Positions 16,896-25,908 of a stretch of DNA of 64,000 nt are shown piece after piece (within the stretch, counting starts at the first letter, position 1; every line of letters starts with the position of its first letter). Where the stretch lies: the NCBI GenBank assembly GCA_963692955.1, contig OY843587.1, positions 1,550,001-1,614,000 of the forward strand, written 5' to 3'. The stretch comes from UBA5158 sp963692955. Its GTDB lineage: Bacteria > Pseudomonadota > Gammaproteobacteria > DSM-16500. The position numbers and the translations under genes are program-made. The notes beneath the pieces are model-generated. The model did not search any database and had not been told where the DNA came from. It worked only from the letters and a program-made list of their open reading frames with translations.

Positions 16896-18538
16896 CGCTA
16901 AAAATTTTTAAAGCAGTTAAATTACGCCAGCGCGGATTCCTGGCTATTGTAGCTTTATTTTTAATTGTCGCGATTGGCGGCATCGGTGGCGTCGCTAGTT
17001 TCATGTTTGTGACTAACGCTTCCAGCCAAGGCAATCTGCAACAATCAGAAAATACTTTGTTAATCGCTGAAGCTGGTTTAGAGCGTGGGGTGCGCGCAGT
17101 ACTAACATCGACCATCACCGGCACGACGGCAAAACGACTTGCGTGTTCCGCATTGACTGCAGCCACTGCTTTGAATAATGCAACTTTTGGGGCAGGAGTT
17201 TTTAATGTTAACACGATTAACACTTCCCCTACTTACCTAAACACGACAATCACTAGTGCATTGACAGCGACGAGCGCGACCATTCCGCTTGCGACTACAA
17301 CAGGACTATCTCCCACCGGCACAGTGCAAATCGATTTCGAAGAGATTTCTTATGGTGCTATTTCGGGAAGCAATCTAATTGCTTTGCAGCGTGGTTATCA
17401 TAACACCTATGCGACCGCTCACGCATCTGGCGCGCCCGTTGGACAGTATCAATGTGATTTAGACGTAGTGGCTGATACACCAAATACGACTGTGCCGATT
17501 TCTCAAATGGAATTACAAGAAGATATTGGTTTGCAAGAAGCGTGGGCGGTAGGAAATCTTACCGGCACGCAATTTGTTTTCACGCGTTGGAATAGACCGA
17601 CAGAAATGGCATGGACCGCCGCGAATACGACGATCGGCACGGCAGAAAATTTATTGAGTATTTTTATGCTGTCAAACGCCGAAGGTTGGGCGGTAGGGGC
17701 GATGAACAATAAAGCCTTTACCATTTTACATTGGAAAAGTGGCGCGTGGGCGGCAACCGCGTTAACTGCAACGTGTAATACTCAAACATTAAATGATGTC
17801 ACGGCGGTTTCTTCTCAAGAAGCCTACGCCGTCGGCGCGCGTTATCAATCAAACTGCGCAAGCGGTAACTATAATTATAATATTTTGAAATGGAATGGTA
17901 CCGCCTGGACACAATTAACCACCGCTACTACGCCCTCGGTGCCGGCGGCGACCACGACCAATGCAAATTTAAATGGCGTGTATGTCATCGGCACAAATGG
18001 CAATAGCACCGGCAATTTTGGCTTTGCCGTTGGCGACGGCGGTTTTATTTTGCAATTCAACGGTACCACGTGGACGAATATAACTAGCCCCACTACGCAA
18101 AATTTAGAAGCGGTGCGCGTCATATCTTCTTCAGAGGCGTGGGCGGTAGGTGCCGCTGGTGTCATTATCAAATGGAATGGCAGTGCGTGGGCGACAGTTA
18201 CTTCTCCCACGACTACACAGTTAAATGCGCTAACTATGTTAGACGCTACGTTGTCGGGCACCGCCCAATCGGGTTGGGCGGTGGGAAATGCAGGTGTTGC
18301 AGTAACCTATAACGGCACCAGTTGGTCTTCACAAAATACTGGCAGCACTAATGCGATGAACGGCGTTACTGAATTTAATAACAATGACGTGTGGGCAGCC
18401 GGTGCGGCGGGCACTATCATGCATTGGGATGGAACTTCATGGACAAGTATTGTCTCGGGGACAACATTGGCGCTTAATAATATCGCTGCTATACCAAAGC
18501 AACCTTTCCCATCCAATTGGCAGCAGATTTTCCCGTAA
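16892..18538 (+). CDS. MshP/PilX-like minor pilin fused to a predicted seven-bladed beta-propeller
   Basis: A 548-residue protein in the MshP position. Residues 1-65 are a PilX/MshP-like pilin start: basic leader, cleavage before FLAIVALFLIV, and the AEAGLERGV motif. Residues about 147-184 match a small module (DFEEISYGAISG, LQRGY, TAHASGAPV) also seen in MshQ-like and phage tail proteins. From residue 216 to the end, seven repeats of the form (E/D)xWAVGxxGxIxxWNGxxW occur at about 216, 265, 311, 377, 415, 461 and 500, the number expected for a closed seven-bladed propeller. The pilin stem would place the propeller on the fibre, probably at the tip, as an adhesin. The domain call is from the repeat pattern; the adhesive role is inferred. 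Confidence 0.82.
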   Translation: MTLKIFKAVKLRQRGFLAIVALFLIVAIGGIGGVASFMFVTNASSQGNLQQSENTLLIAEAGLERGVRAVLTSTITGTTAKRLACSALTAATALNNATFGAGVFNVNTINTSPTYLNTTITSALTATSATIPLATTTGLSPTGTVQIDFEEISYGAISGSNLIALQRGYHNTYATAHASGAPVGQYQCDLDVVADTPNTTVPISQMELQEDIGLQEAWAVGNLTGTQFVFTRWNRPTEMAWTAANTTIGTAENLLSIFMLSNAEGWAVGAMNNKAFTILHWKSGAWAATALTATCNTQTLNDVTAVSSQEAYAVGARYQSNCASGNYNYNILKWNGTAWTQLTTATTPSVPAATTTNANLNGVYVIGTNGNSTGNFGFAVGDGGFILQFNGTTWTNITSPTTQNLEAVRVISSSEAWAVGAAGVIIKWNGSAWATVTSPTTTQLNALTMLDATLSGTAQSGWAVGNAGVAVTYNGTSWSSQNTGSTNAMNGVTEFNNNDVWAAGAAGTIMHWDGTSWTSIVSGTTLALNNIAAIPKQPFPSNWQQIFP

Positions 18539-18564
18539 GCTTTTTCGTAAGCTCTTTAACTAAA

Positions 18565-18618
18565 GCGCATCGAAAGCTAGAGAGGCTAACCTCAAGCTTC
18601 TCTCGCTTTTCGATGTGC
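18565..18618. other. Long imperfect hairpin downstream of the minor-pilin operon
   Basis: GCGCATCGAAAGC and the following AGAGAG at 18565-18584 are complementary to CTCTCGCTTTTCGATGTGC ending at 18618, giving a stem of about 18 pairs with a bulge and a loop near TAACCTCAAG. No T-run follows on the plus strand. It may be a terminator of the pilin operon or a processed RNA end. Confidence 0.45.
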
Positions 18619-18646
18619 CATGGTCAGATTGAATAACCTTTATCTT

Positions 18647-18676
18647 TTGCAAATCAGCACTGAATACCTTTAGAAT
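18647..18676 (+). promoter_or_regulatory. Candidate sigma-70 promoter of the M20 peptidase gene
   Basis: TTGCAA at 18647-18652 and TAGAAT at 18671-18676 are separated by 18 bases and lie about 35 bases before the ATG at 18712, with AAGAGG as the Shine-Dalgarno sequence in between. Confidence 0.5.
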
Positions 18677-18711
18677 AACACTCATGAGAATTCATCAAGA
18701 GGCTCTTAAAC

Positions 18712-20142
18712 ATGCTACACCAAGAAATTTCTACCGCAGAAATTCAAAAATTCGTCGATAAAACTTGGGACAACTCCATCGTCCCGGCGTTAATTGAATA
18801 TATCCCGATTCCAAATAAGTCGCCCTTGTTCGATCCTAAATGGGAAGAACACGGCTACATGGATCAAGCTGTTAAATTAATTAGTGATTGGTGTGGAGCT
18901 CAACAAATAAAAAATATGCGTATGGAAGTCATGCGCTTGCCCGGCAGAACGCCACTACTATTTATGGAAATCCCCGGTCAATCCGACGAAACCATTATGC
19001 TTTACGGACATTTAGATAAACAACCGGAAATGGTAGGTTGGAACAGTGACTTGGGCCCATGGAAAGCTGTTTTGAAAGGTGACAAACTATATGGCCGCGG
19101 TGGCGCGGATGATGGCTATGCGGCGTTTGCCTCAGTCACCGCGTTAAAAGCATTACAGTTACAAAATATTCCGCACGCACGTTGTGTCATCATCATCGAA
19201 GCGTGCGAAGAAAGCGGCAGCTATGATTTGCCTTTTTATATCGATGAATTGAAAAATCGTATCGGCGAACCTGACTTAGTTATTTGTCTTGATTCAGGCT
19301 GCGGCAACTACGATCAACTATGGATGACGACTTCACTGCGCGGTTACGTTAGCGGTACATTACGCATCGACGTGTTGAAAGAAGGCATACATTCCGGCAT
19401 GGGCAGCGGCATTGTGCCTTCAAGTTTTTTAGTATTAAGGCAATTACTTTCACGGATTGAAGATGAATCTAACGGCGCGATTAAATTAAGCGATTTAGAA
19501 GTAGATATCCCCGATGAACGTCACCAGCAAGCAAAACAAGCCGCGACGATTTTAAAAAAAGAAATTTATGAATCGTTGCCATTCGTCGACGGTATGACTC
19601 CCATTAACGATGACACCACGCAATTAATTTTAAACCGCACCTGGCGTCCAGCGTTATCTATCACCGGCATCAGTGGATTGCCCGCGCTGGAAAACGCCGG
19701 CAACGTTACGCTGCCCTCTTTAACGATAAAAATTTCCATGCGCATTCCACCGACTTGTGATGCCGCGACAGCGGGAAAAGCATTAAAAGATGCATTAGAA
19801 ACACAGCCACCGTTTGGCGCGAAAGTTACTTGCGAATTAAATGATACCGGCCCTGGTTGGAACGCGCCGCACGAAAGTAAATGGTTAACAGCAGCCGCGC
19901 ACAACGCTTCTCTTACCTATTTTGGTAAAGGTTCCGCGTACATTGGCGAAGGTGGATCGATTCCCTTCATGGGCATGCTAGGGAAAAAATTTCCCAAGGC
20001 GCAATTTTTAATAACCGGAGTTTTGGGGCCAAAATCAAACGCGCATGGGCCAAATGAATTTTTGCTTATCCCCATGGGAAAGAAATTAACTTGCTGCGTG
20101 GCGCAAGTCATTGCGGATCAATTCAGAAAAACAACTGATTAA
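18712..20142 (+). CDS. M20 family metallopeptidase
   Basis: A 476-residue zinc peptidase of the M20 (dipeptidase/CPG2) family, predicted to cleave dipeptides or remove C-terminal residues in the cytoplasm. The metal and catalytic motifs are in order: LYGHLDKQPE (first His with catalytic Asp), GRGGADDGY (bridging Asp), IEACEESGS (catalytic Glu and next Glu ligand), CLDSG (Asp ligand) and a late GxGGSIPF-type segment (IGEGGSIPFMG) with SNAHGPNE supplying the last His. A dimerisation domain sits between about 210 and 330 (GIHSGMGSG). The length fits the family. It has its own promoter-like sequence and no functional link to the flanking genes is evident. Confidence 0.9.
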   Translation: MLHQEISTAEIQKFVDKTWDNSIVPALIEYIPIPNKSPLFDPKWEEHGYMDQAVKLISDWCGAQQIKNMRMEVMRLPGRTPLLFMEIPGQSDETIMLYGHLDKQPEMVGWNSDLGPWKAVLKGDKLYGRGGADDGYAAFASVTALKALQLQNIPHARCVIIIEACEESGSYDLPFYIDELKNRIGEPDLVICLDSGCGNYDQLWMTTSLRGYVSGTLRIDVLKEGIHSGMGSGIVPSSFLVLRQLLSRIEDESNGAIKLSDLEVDIPDERHQQAKQAATILKKEIYESLPFVDGMTPINDDTTQLILNRTWRPALSITGISGLPALENAGNVTLPSLTIKISMRIPPTCDAATAGKALKDALETQPPFGAKVTCELNDTGPGWNAPHESKWLTAAAHNASLTYFGKGSAYIGEGGSIPFMGMLGKKFPKAQFLITGVLGPKSNAHGPNEFLLIPMGKKLTCCVAQVIADQFRKTTD

Positions 20143-20241
20143 TATAGTAAATATCCCTTAAGATTCTCTTAATATCTGATGGTTATACTTTTCAATTCTT
20201 TGGGGTGTAGTCTCGCCATTGTTTTTTATAGGAATTATGAC

Positions 20242-22005
20242 ATGTCAGCAAGTAGAGAGAACATAGCCCCCCTTTCATTAGAAAAATTCATCGAGCTTTT
20301 CAAACCAACTTTTTCACCTGGTAATACAGTAACTGAAGCGGTTTATGAAGCGAAAGAAGTTGTGTTTTTACGGCTTATCAGCCAGCTGGATCAAGAAATA
20401 TTAGGGCTTGAGTCATCGCACTTAACAAAAAAATATAAAGCTTTGCTGCAGTTAATTACCCATAAGTATTTTACAAAAAAACAAGTATGGGCTTTGCAAG
20501 AACTTGCGTACACAAAAGAGCACGTGAATGAGATTGCTCTCAGTTTAGCTAAATCGATTTATGAGTCTCTGCATTCGATTCGTGCAGAACTTAATGGAAT
20601 TCCGAATGAAGGTGCAAGACAAGATCGTCTTAAAGAGGAAATTAATATTTCAGGCAAGCCGCAAAATAAAGAGCTACTTCACTACTTCAAAATGAGAAAT
20701 AATGCCTATATTGGTATCCGTGTTTTTAATGAAGTAAGATTAAATGCATGCTTAGACTCTATCGTCGCTCAGCTAACAACTGATGACAATCTTGAAGTAG
20801 TAAAAGCGCGAGTAGTCGGAAATTTAATGGACTATATTGATCTTCATGAGCTTAATGAACGTGAAAAACTGTTATTCAAAATTAGTACTAATGAATTGGA
20901 AGAAGTAATTGATAGCTCCTCTGCCGTTCTGTCGTCCGAAGATGAGCGTTTTCAATCTATCCATAAAGCATATTTAGCTTTCTTGCGAGATTATCAAGCT
21001 TATCTAGAGGAAATTTCAACGCAAATTGAAGCAGTTTTCCCCAAATTTTATCGCAACCTTTTAAACCAGTCACTCAATAGAGCGTTTGAGAAAATTCGTG
21101 GATTACCGAAACATCTCTTCTATTTGGATAATTTCAAAATTGAATTATACTTGCAGCAAATTCGCAAACCACATTTATTTGAAAAAATCTTTTCAGAGTG
21201 TATCTTTGTAGCCGATCTTGACTTATTGACACAAGTCTTAAAGGAAACCCCGCCACATTCGCAACCACCCGTTCCGTCTATGCACCAAATGCTGAATGAT
21301 AGTTACATTCAATTAGCAACAGATCTAAGCCCAGAGCCTACAGCACCGAATAACTTCATGTATATCCGATCAGATAGTGTAGAGGTTATAGAAGACGTTA
21401 AGCCGATTCTTGAGTCTAAAGATATGGAGACATCATCAACATTATATAAACTTTTGCCGTTGCCACAGGATAATCCACCGCCGTTCTTTGAAGGTTCTAG
21501 CCCAGGCACTGTCACAACGATGGATATTTTGCTATTAAATAGCTTTTATAGAGAATTATCACACTATCAACTGCATTACAGAAAGTTGAGCAAACTTCCA
21601 ATGAATGCTCCACAACATGCAGACCGAGCGACTGCTGCGCAAAAATATGGTGAGGATTACCGAGAGGCAAAAACTGTGGAGAAAAAAGCGGCGTTGCTAG
21701 CAGTAGCTAAACCGTATATTAACCGTCATAAGCACTTTGATCTAGACAAGCTATTAGGTATAAATATAACAAATACCTGGAATAAAATTCTTAAATTTTC
21801 GCGTGAAGATGCATTGGAAAAACTCAAGCATGATATAAGATCCTTGGATGATGAAAGTTCAATAGCTACTTTGCAAGCTTGGCGGAATATGAGTATATTT
21901 TCACAGCACCGTTCCAATTTCAAAATTTTCGGCGCGTTTGGCCGCACGTCAGCACAAAAAGAAATTGATGAGATGATCCTAAGTCGGCGTCGAAATAATC
22001 GCTAG
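20242..22005 (+). CDS. Unknown alpha-helical protein, tandem paralogue A
   Basis: A predicted cytoplasmic protein of 587 residues with no signal peptide or membrane segment, not recognised as any known family. It is mostly charged and helical. It is a clear paralogue of the next gene: the first 120 residues (from MSASRENIAPL) and the last 130 (from NAPQH to the end, with INRHKHFDLDKLLG and FSQHRSNFKI) are highly similar, while the middle third has diverged. A proline-rich segment occurs near residues 335-350. The start is the ATG at 20242, with AGGA before it; the same 13 bases precede the second copy. The gene looks more A+T-rich than its neighbours. A secreted effector is conceivable for an intracellular bacterium but nothing here proves it. 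Confidence 0.8.
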   Translation: MSASRENIAPLSLEKFIELFKPTFSPGNTVTEAVYEAKEVVFLRLISQLDQEILGLESSHLTKKYKALLQLITHKYFTKKQVWALQELAYTKEHVNEIALSLAKSIYESLHSIRAELNGIPNEGARQDRLKEEINISGKPQNKELLHYFKMRNNAYIGIRVFNEVRLNACLDSIVAQLTTDDNLEVVKARVVGNLMDYIDLHELNEREKLLFKISTNELEEVIDSSSAVLSSEDERFQSIHKAYLAFLRDYQAYLEEISTQIEAVFPKFYRNLLNQSLNRAFEKIRGLPKHLFYLDNFKIELYLQQIRKPHLFEKIFSECIFVADLDLLTQVLKETPPHSQPPVPSMHQMLNDSYIQLATDLSPEPTAPNNFMYIRSDSVEVIEDVKPILESKDMETSSTLYKLLPLPQDNPPPFFEGSSPGTVTTMDILLLNSFYRELSHYQLHYRKLSKLPMNAPQHADRATAAQKYGEDYREAKTVEKKAALLAVAKPYINRHKHFDLDKLLGINITNTWNKILKFSREDALEKLKHDIRSLDDESSIATLQAWRNMSIFSQHRSNFKIFGAFGRTSAQKEIDEMILSRRRNNR

Positions 22006-22036
22006 TCTCACCCATTTCTTAAATAGGAACTATGAC

Positions 22037-23797
22037 ATGTCAGCAAGCAGAGAGAATATAGCCCCCCTTTCAAAAGAAAAATTCATTGAGCTTTTCAAAC
22101 CAACTTTTTTACCTGGTAATATCTTAATAGAAGCGATTTATGAAGCACGCGAAGTCGTTTACTTACGCTTTATCGATCATTTGGATCATGAATTACTAGG
22201 TTTACAGTCGCCGCGCCTAGTAAAAAGTTATATCGCCTTGTTGCAATTAGTGACGCACAATTATTTTACGAAAAAACATGTATGGGTGTTGCAAGAGTAT
22301 GCTTTTACAGAAGAGTATGTAAAAAACCAAACTATAATTTTAGCAAAATCGATTTATGAATCTCTCCAACCTGTTCGCGCAGAACTTGCAGGAATTCCGA
22401 ATGAAGATGCGAGACAAGCACGCTTAAAAGAGGCGGTTGATATTTTTAAGAAACCGCAAATTATAGCGCTAAGAGAATACTTCATGGCAAGAAATGATGT
22501 CTATGGTGGTAATTTCGGTTTCGAAAATGAGTATTTCGATCGGCTAATAGAAAAAATTATTATGTCGAAGATAACTGCGGATGACAATGTTGAAGTTATT
22601 AATGCGCGAGTATTCAGTGCATTAAAAGCATTTATGATTTCTAGCAACCTTACGCTAGCAGATGAATTTAATTTTACTAATTTGCACAGGGTAATTGATA
22701 AATCTGTCAATGCCGAGCTTCCGGACATAGACGGCTTCCGAGATATTTTTGAAGTATACCAAAATTATTTGCTAGACTTTTCAGCCTATTTAAAAGAAGT
22801 TTCCAGTGAGATTGAAAAAGTCTTTCCTAATTTCCGTATCAAACTATTCGATGCATCCTACAAAAAAGCATTCGAGAATATTTATCAGAATAATACTTGT
22901 TTCAGAGACAATTATATAATTGAAATGTATATGCAACAAATCCGCAAACCATATTTATTCGATGAAATTACAGACTATCTAATGAACGCTGATAAACACA
23001 TAGTGTCAGAAGTCTTGAAAGCAACACCGCCAGACTCACCGCCACCCGTGCCTTCTTTACAGCAAATTCTTAGAGTTTGTTACAATCAATTATGGTCAGA
23101 GCAACCAGAACTCACTGGCTGTAACACTCTGAATAATTTCGTGTATGTTCCTGCAAATGAGGAACCTCCAGTACAGGTTGAAGACGTTACGCCAATATTA
23201 TCGGATCATATGCGAACTTCACAATTTTCCACACAACTTTTAACTTTGCCTGCTGGAATGATACTGACAGAGCTGTTTGATGGAGAGGCTGTTCCAGGTA
23301 TCGTAACGACGATGGAAATTTCGATATTAGATAGTTTTAATAAAGAATTACAACTCTATCAATTGCATTACAAAAACTTGAGCAAGCTGCCAATGAATGC
23401 GCCGCAGCATAGTGATCGCAAAACAGCTACAGATAAATATTTAAAAGACTTCAATGAGGCTAATACTCTCGCGAAAAAAGCGGCGTTGTTAACCGCAGCT
23501 AAGCCCTACATTAACCGTCATAAGCATTTTGATTTAGACAAACTTTTAGGTAAAGACATTACTAATACTTGGAGTAAAATTCTAAAAGTAGCGCGCGAAA
23601 AAGCCATGCAATCGCTGAAATCTGATATAAATCGCTTAGATGATAAAAGTGCGGTCGCTGCATTACAGAGTTGGCGGAAAATGGGAATATTTTCACAGCA
23701 TCGTTCCAATTTCAAAATACTCGGCGCTTTCGGCCGTACGTCAGCGCAAAAAGAAATTGATGAAATGATCGAGTCGCGACAACCTAGGAACGGCTAA
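22037..23797 (+). CDS. Unknown alpha-helical protein, tandem paralogue B
   Basis: A predicted soluble protein of 586 residues, the second member of a tandem pair; its start region (TAGGAACTATGAC then ATG) copies that of the first. It keeps the conserved N-terminal block (FIELFKPTF, YFTKKHVWVLQE, LAKSIYESL, RAELAGIPNE) and the C-terminal block (KAALLTAAKPYINRHKHFD, GAFGRTSAQKEIDEMI), separated by a variable middle and a short proline-rich linker (TPPDSPPPVPS). This variable-middle, conserved-ends pattern suggests two constant modules with a specificity region between them. The spacing of 31 bases implies one operon. Its stop codon overlaps that of the convergent transporter gene. The function is unknown. 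Confidence 0.8.
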   Translation: MSASRENIAPLSKEKFIELFKPTFLPGNILIEAIYEAREVVYLRFIDHLDHELLGLQSPRLVKSYIALLQLVTHNYFTKKHVWVLQEYAFTEEYVKNQTIILAKSIYESLQPVRAELAGIPNEDARQARLKEAVDIFKKPQIIALREYFMARNDVYGGNFGFENEYFDRLIEKIIMSKITADDNVEVINARVFSALKAFMISSNLTLADEFNFTNLHRVIDKSVNAELPDIDGFRDIFEVYQNYLLDFSAYLKEVSSEIEKVFPNFRIKLFDASYKKAFENIYQNNTCFRDNYIIEMYMQQIRKPYLFDEITDYLMNADKHIVSEVLKATPPDSPPPVPSLQQILRVCYNQLWSEQPELTGCNTLNNFVYVPANEEPPVQVEDVTPILSDHMRTSQFSTQLLTLPAGMILTELFDGEAVPGIVTTMEISILDSFNKELQLYQLHYKNLSKLPMNAPQHSDRKTATDKYLKDFNEANTLAKKAALLTAAKPYINRHKHFDLDKLLGKDITNTWSKILKVAREKAMQSLKSDINRLDDKSAVAALQSWRKMGIFSQHRSNFKILGAFGRTSAQKEIDEMIESRQPRNG

Positions 23798-24723
23798 TTT
23801 AAATGTCCCATGCCGCTTTTAGACTTGGCGATTAATTTGATTTGCCAATGATAAGATTGGTTCACTAACCATAAGCCTAGCAAAGCGACACACCCGCCGA
23901 CTAGCGAAATCCACAAGGGGATTTCGCTTAAACACCACCAACCTAATAACGTCGAAACGATTGGCATTAAATACATAAAATTAGATGCCCGTGACGCGGG
24001 CATTTCTTTTAACGCATAACCCCAAGCCACATACGCAATCGCCGCCGGGAAAATACCTAAATATATCGTCGCCCAGGTCGCGGCAGTCGACGCGCGCGCT
24101 ATTTGCTGCGTTAACTCGGGAAGATAAAACAATAAAGGCAGCGTCGCGCCCCAGATGATATACGCGGTGACTTCAATCGCGTGATATTTTTTTAAAAAAG
24201 GTTTTTGCAAAACCGAGTATAAACTTCCCATCACCGCCGCGAGTAAAATATAAAAATTTTCGATTTGAAATTTTAAATCCGCGTTGCCGCCAAACATAAT
24301 TAACGCCACGCCGAACACACTGATCGCCATGCCGAGAAAACCATAAAACGTTAACCGCTCGCGTAAGAAAATAATCGCGATTACCGTGGTAATCACCGGA
24401 GATTGACTGATAATAAAGCTGGCGGTACCAGACGGTATGAGTAATTCACCGTAATTGAGCGCGACGTGATAGACGCCGACCGCGACGGCTCCTAACGTAA
24501 GCAACCACAACATATCAGAGATATTTATTTTACTGCGGTTAGGCAAACGCATGTAAATGAAATACATGCACACTGAAGCAATTACAAATCGAAACAACGC
24601 TAATGCCCCCGGCGAATAACTTTGCAAACCCGCGCGAATGCCAACGAACGCAGAAGCCCATAGCACCATAGCGATGACTAACGCTAATTTTGCTTTCAAA
24701 GAAATAAGGTTGGACTTAGGCAT
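23794..24723 (-). CDS. EamA/DMT superfamily transporter
   Basis: A 309-residue inner-membrane protein with ten hydrophobic segments in two similar halves, the EamA (DMT/RhaT) pattern. Recognisable family features are WASAFVGIRAGLQ near the start, the motif around LGAVAVGVYHVALNYGELLIPSGTAS, and the second-half IWGATLPLLF and GYALKEMPASRAS segments. It is probably a metabolite exporter or importer; the substrate cannot be predicted. It lies seven bases downstream of zapE on the same strand. Confidence 0.88.
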   Translation of the reverse strand: MPKSNLISLKAKLALVIAMVLWASAFVGIRAGLQSYSPGALALFRFVIASVCMYFIYMRLPNRSKINISDMLWLLTLGAVAVGVYHVALNYGELLIPSGTASFIISQSPVITTVIAIIFLRERLTFYGFLGMAISVFGVALIMFGGNADLKFQIENFYILLAAVMGSLYSVLQKPFLKKYHAIEVTAYIIWGATLPLLFYLPELTQQIARASTAATWATIYLGIFPAAIAYVAWGYALKEMPASRASNFMYLMPIVSTLLGWWCLSEIPLWISLVGGCVALLGLWLVNQSYHWQIKLIAKSKSGMGHLN

Positions 24724-24729
24724 GACGAA

Positions 24730-25821
24730 TCAATCCTCCTCCCAATGCTCATCCGTGAAATAATCTGAAGATTGCATCTCCAACAAACGTGAATGCGTGC
24801 GCGTATATTCCATTGTCATATAACCGCGGCTATAAATTTGTTCCACCGGCTCCGCCGCCGACATGACTAAGCGCACCCGCGCGTCATACAATACATCGAC
24901 TAAACTAATGAATAAACAAATCGTGTCTTTTTCATTTTCTTTAATGATGGGAATATCACTGATAAACACGATGTCGAATTTTTCCGCGATAGCTAAATAG
25001 TCTTGTTGACTGCGCGGCACATGGCAAACTTCATGAAAATCAAACCAGACCACGCTGTCATCCTCCGCGCGTTTGATGACTTGAATAAAACGTCCACAAA
25101 CTTCCACTGGCGTGTCGACAATTTTTTTGCCGTCTGTGAATAGGTTAAAACTCTTTGTCATTTTTTCACGAGCGCTGGCGTCCAGAGGCGTAAAAAAAAC
25201 GCCTGCTTCCCGCAGATGGCGTAGTCGATAATCCGTTACCGTTGGCATGTGTAACACTGTCATCTCCGTGGTAATCGCTTTGATCGCGGGTAAAAATTGC
25301 GATCGTTGTAACCCATTTTTATATAAATCATCCGGCGCCACGTTCGAAGTCGCCACCAGCGTTAATCCGCAAGCGAACAAGGCTTTCACTAATCTTCCCA
25401 GCAACATCGCGTCCGTGATATCTGAAACAAAAAACTCATCGAAGCACAACACTAGTGTCTCTTTAGAAAATTCTTTCGCTATCGCCAGCAGCGGGTCAGA
25501 TTCACCTTGATGTTGGGTCAATTTTTCATGCACTAAACGCATGAATTGATGAAAATGAATGCGGACTTTATTTTCAAACGGCAGCGTATTGAAAAAACAA
25601 TCCATTAAGAAAGTTTTGCCGATTCCCACGCTGCCCCAAAGATAAATCCCCTTCACCAACTGACGCTTGTGTAAAAAACTTAAAATCCCCACGCGCTGAT
25701 CTCTTTCTTTTATAAGAGCTAGTTGTAATGCCTGCAGAGCTTCCAGCGCTTCCAATTGCTGGGGGTCAGAAAAAATGACGCCTTTTTTTACCTGCTCTTG
25801 ATAATTGTCGATAGGGTTCAT
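24730..25821 (-). CDS. zapE: Cell division protein ZapE (AFG1-like ATPase)
   Basis: A 363-residue ATPase of the ZapE/AFG1 family, which destabilises FtsZ polymers at the constricting ring in other proteobacteria. The visible motifs are Walker A GSVGIGKT (63-70), the HFHQFM block, Walker B LVLCFDEF followed by FVSDITDAMLLGRL, the sensor ATSNVAPDDLYKNGLQR, and the late SRGYMTMEYTRTHSRLLEMQ segment. The length is normal. It is followed immediately by the EamA transporter gene. Confidence 0.92.
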   Translation of the reverse strand: MNPIDNYQEQVKKGVIFSDPQQLEALEALQALQLALIKERDQRVGILSFLHKRQLVKGIYLWGSVGIGKTFLMDCFFNTLPFENKVRIHFHQFMRLVHEKLTQHQGESDPLLAIAKEFSKETLVLCFDEFFVSDITDAMLLGRLVKALFACGLTLVATSNVAPDDLYKNGLQRSQFLPAIKAITTEMTVLHMPTVTDYRLRHLREAGVFFTPLDASAREKMTKSFNLFTDGKKIVDTPVEVCGRFIQVIKRAEDDSVVWFDFHEVCHVPRSQQDYLAIAEKFDIVFISDIPIIKENEKDTICLFISLVDVLYDARVRLVMSAAEPVEQIYSRGYMTMEYTRTHSRLLEMQSSDYFTDEHWEED

Positions 25822-25908
25822 AATAGCCGCTTGCAGTTCAGTTTATAAAAAAGTCGGATTATACAATAAATGAATGCATAGGAGGGAAATATCTTAAACG
25901 TTATATCC

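Noticed and set aside
17875..18261. Antisense open frame of 128 codons within the propeller-pilin gene
   Set aside because: It arises from the regular repeat composition of the real gene and has hydrophobic low-complexity sequence without a start signal.
20242..23797. Prophage or insertion-sequence remnant
   Set aside because: The paralogue pair has no integrase, transposase, terminal repeats or tRNA attachment site next to it.
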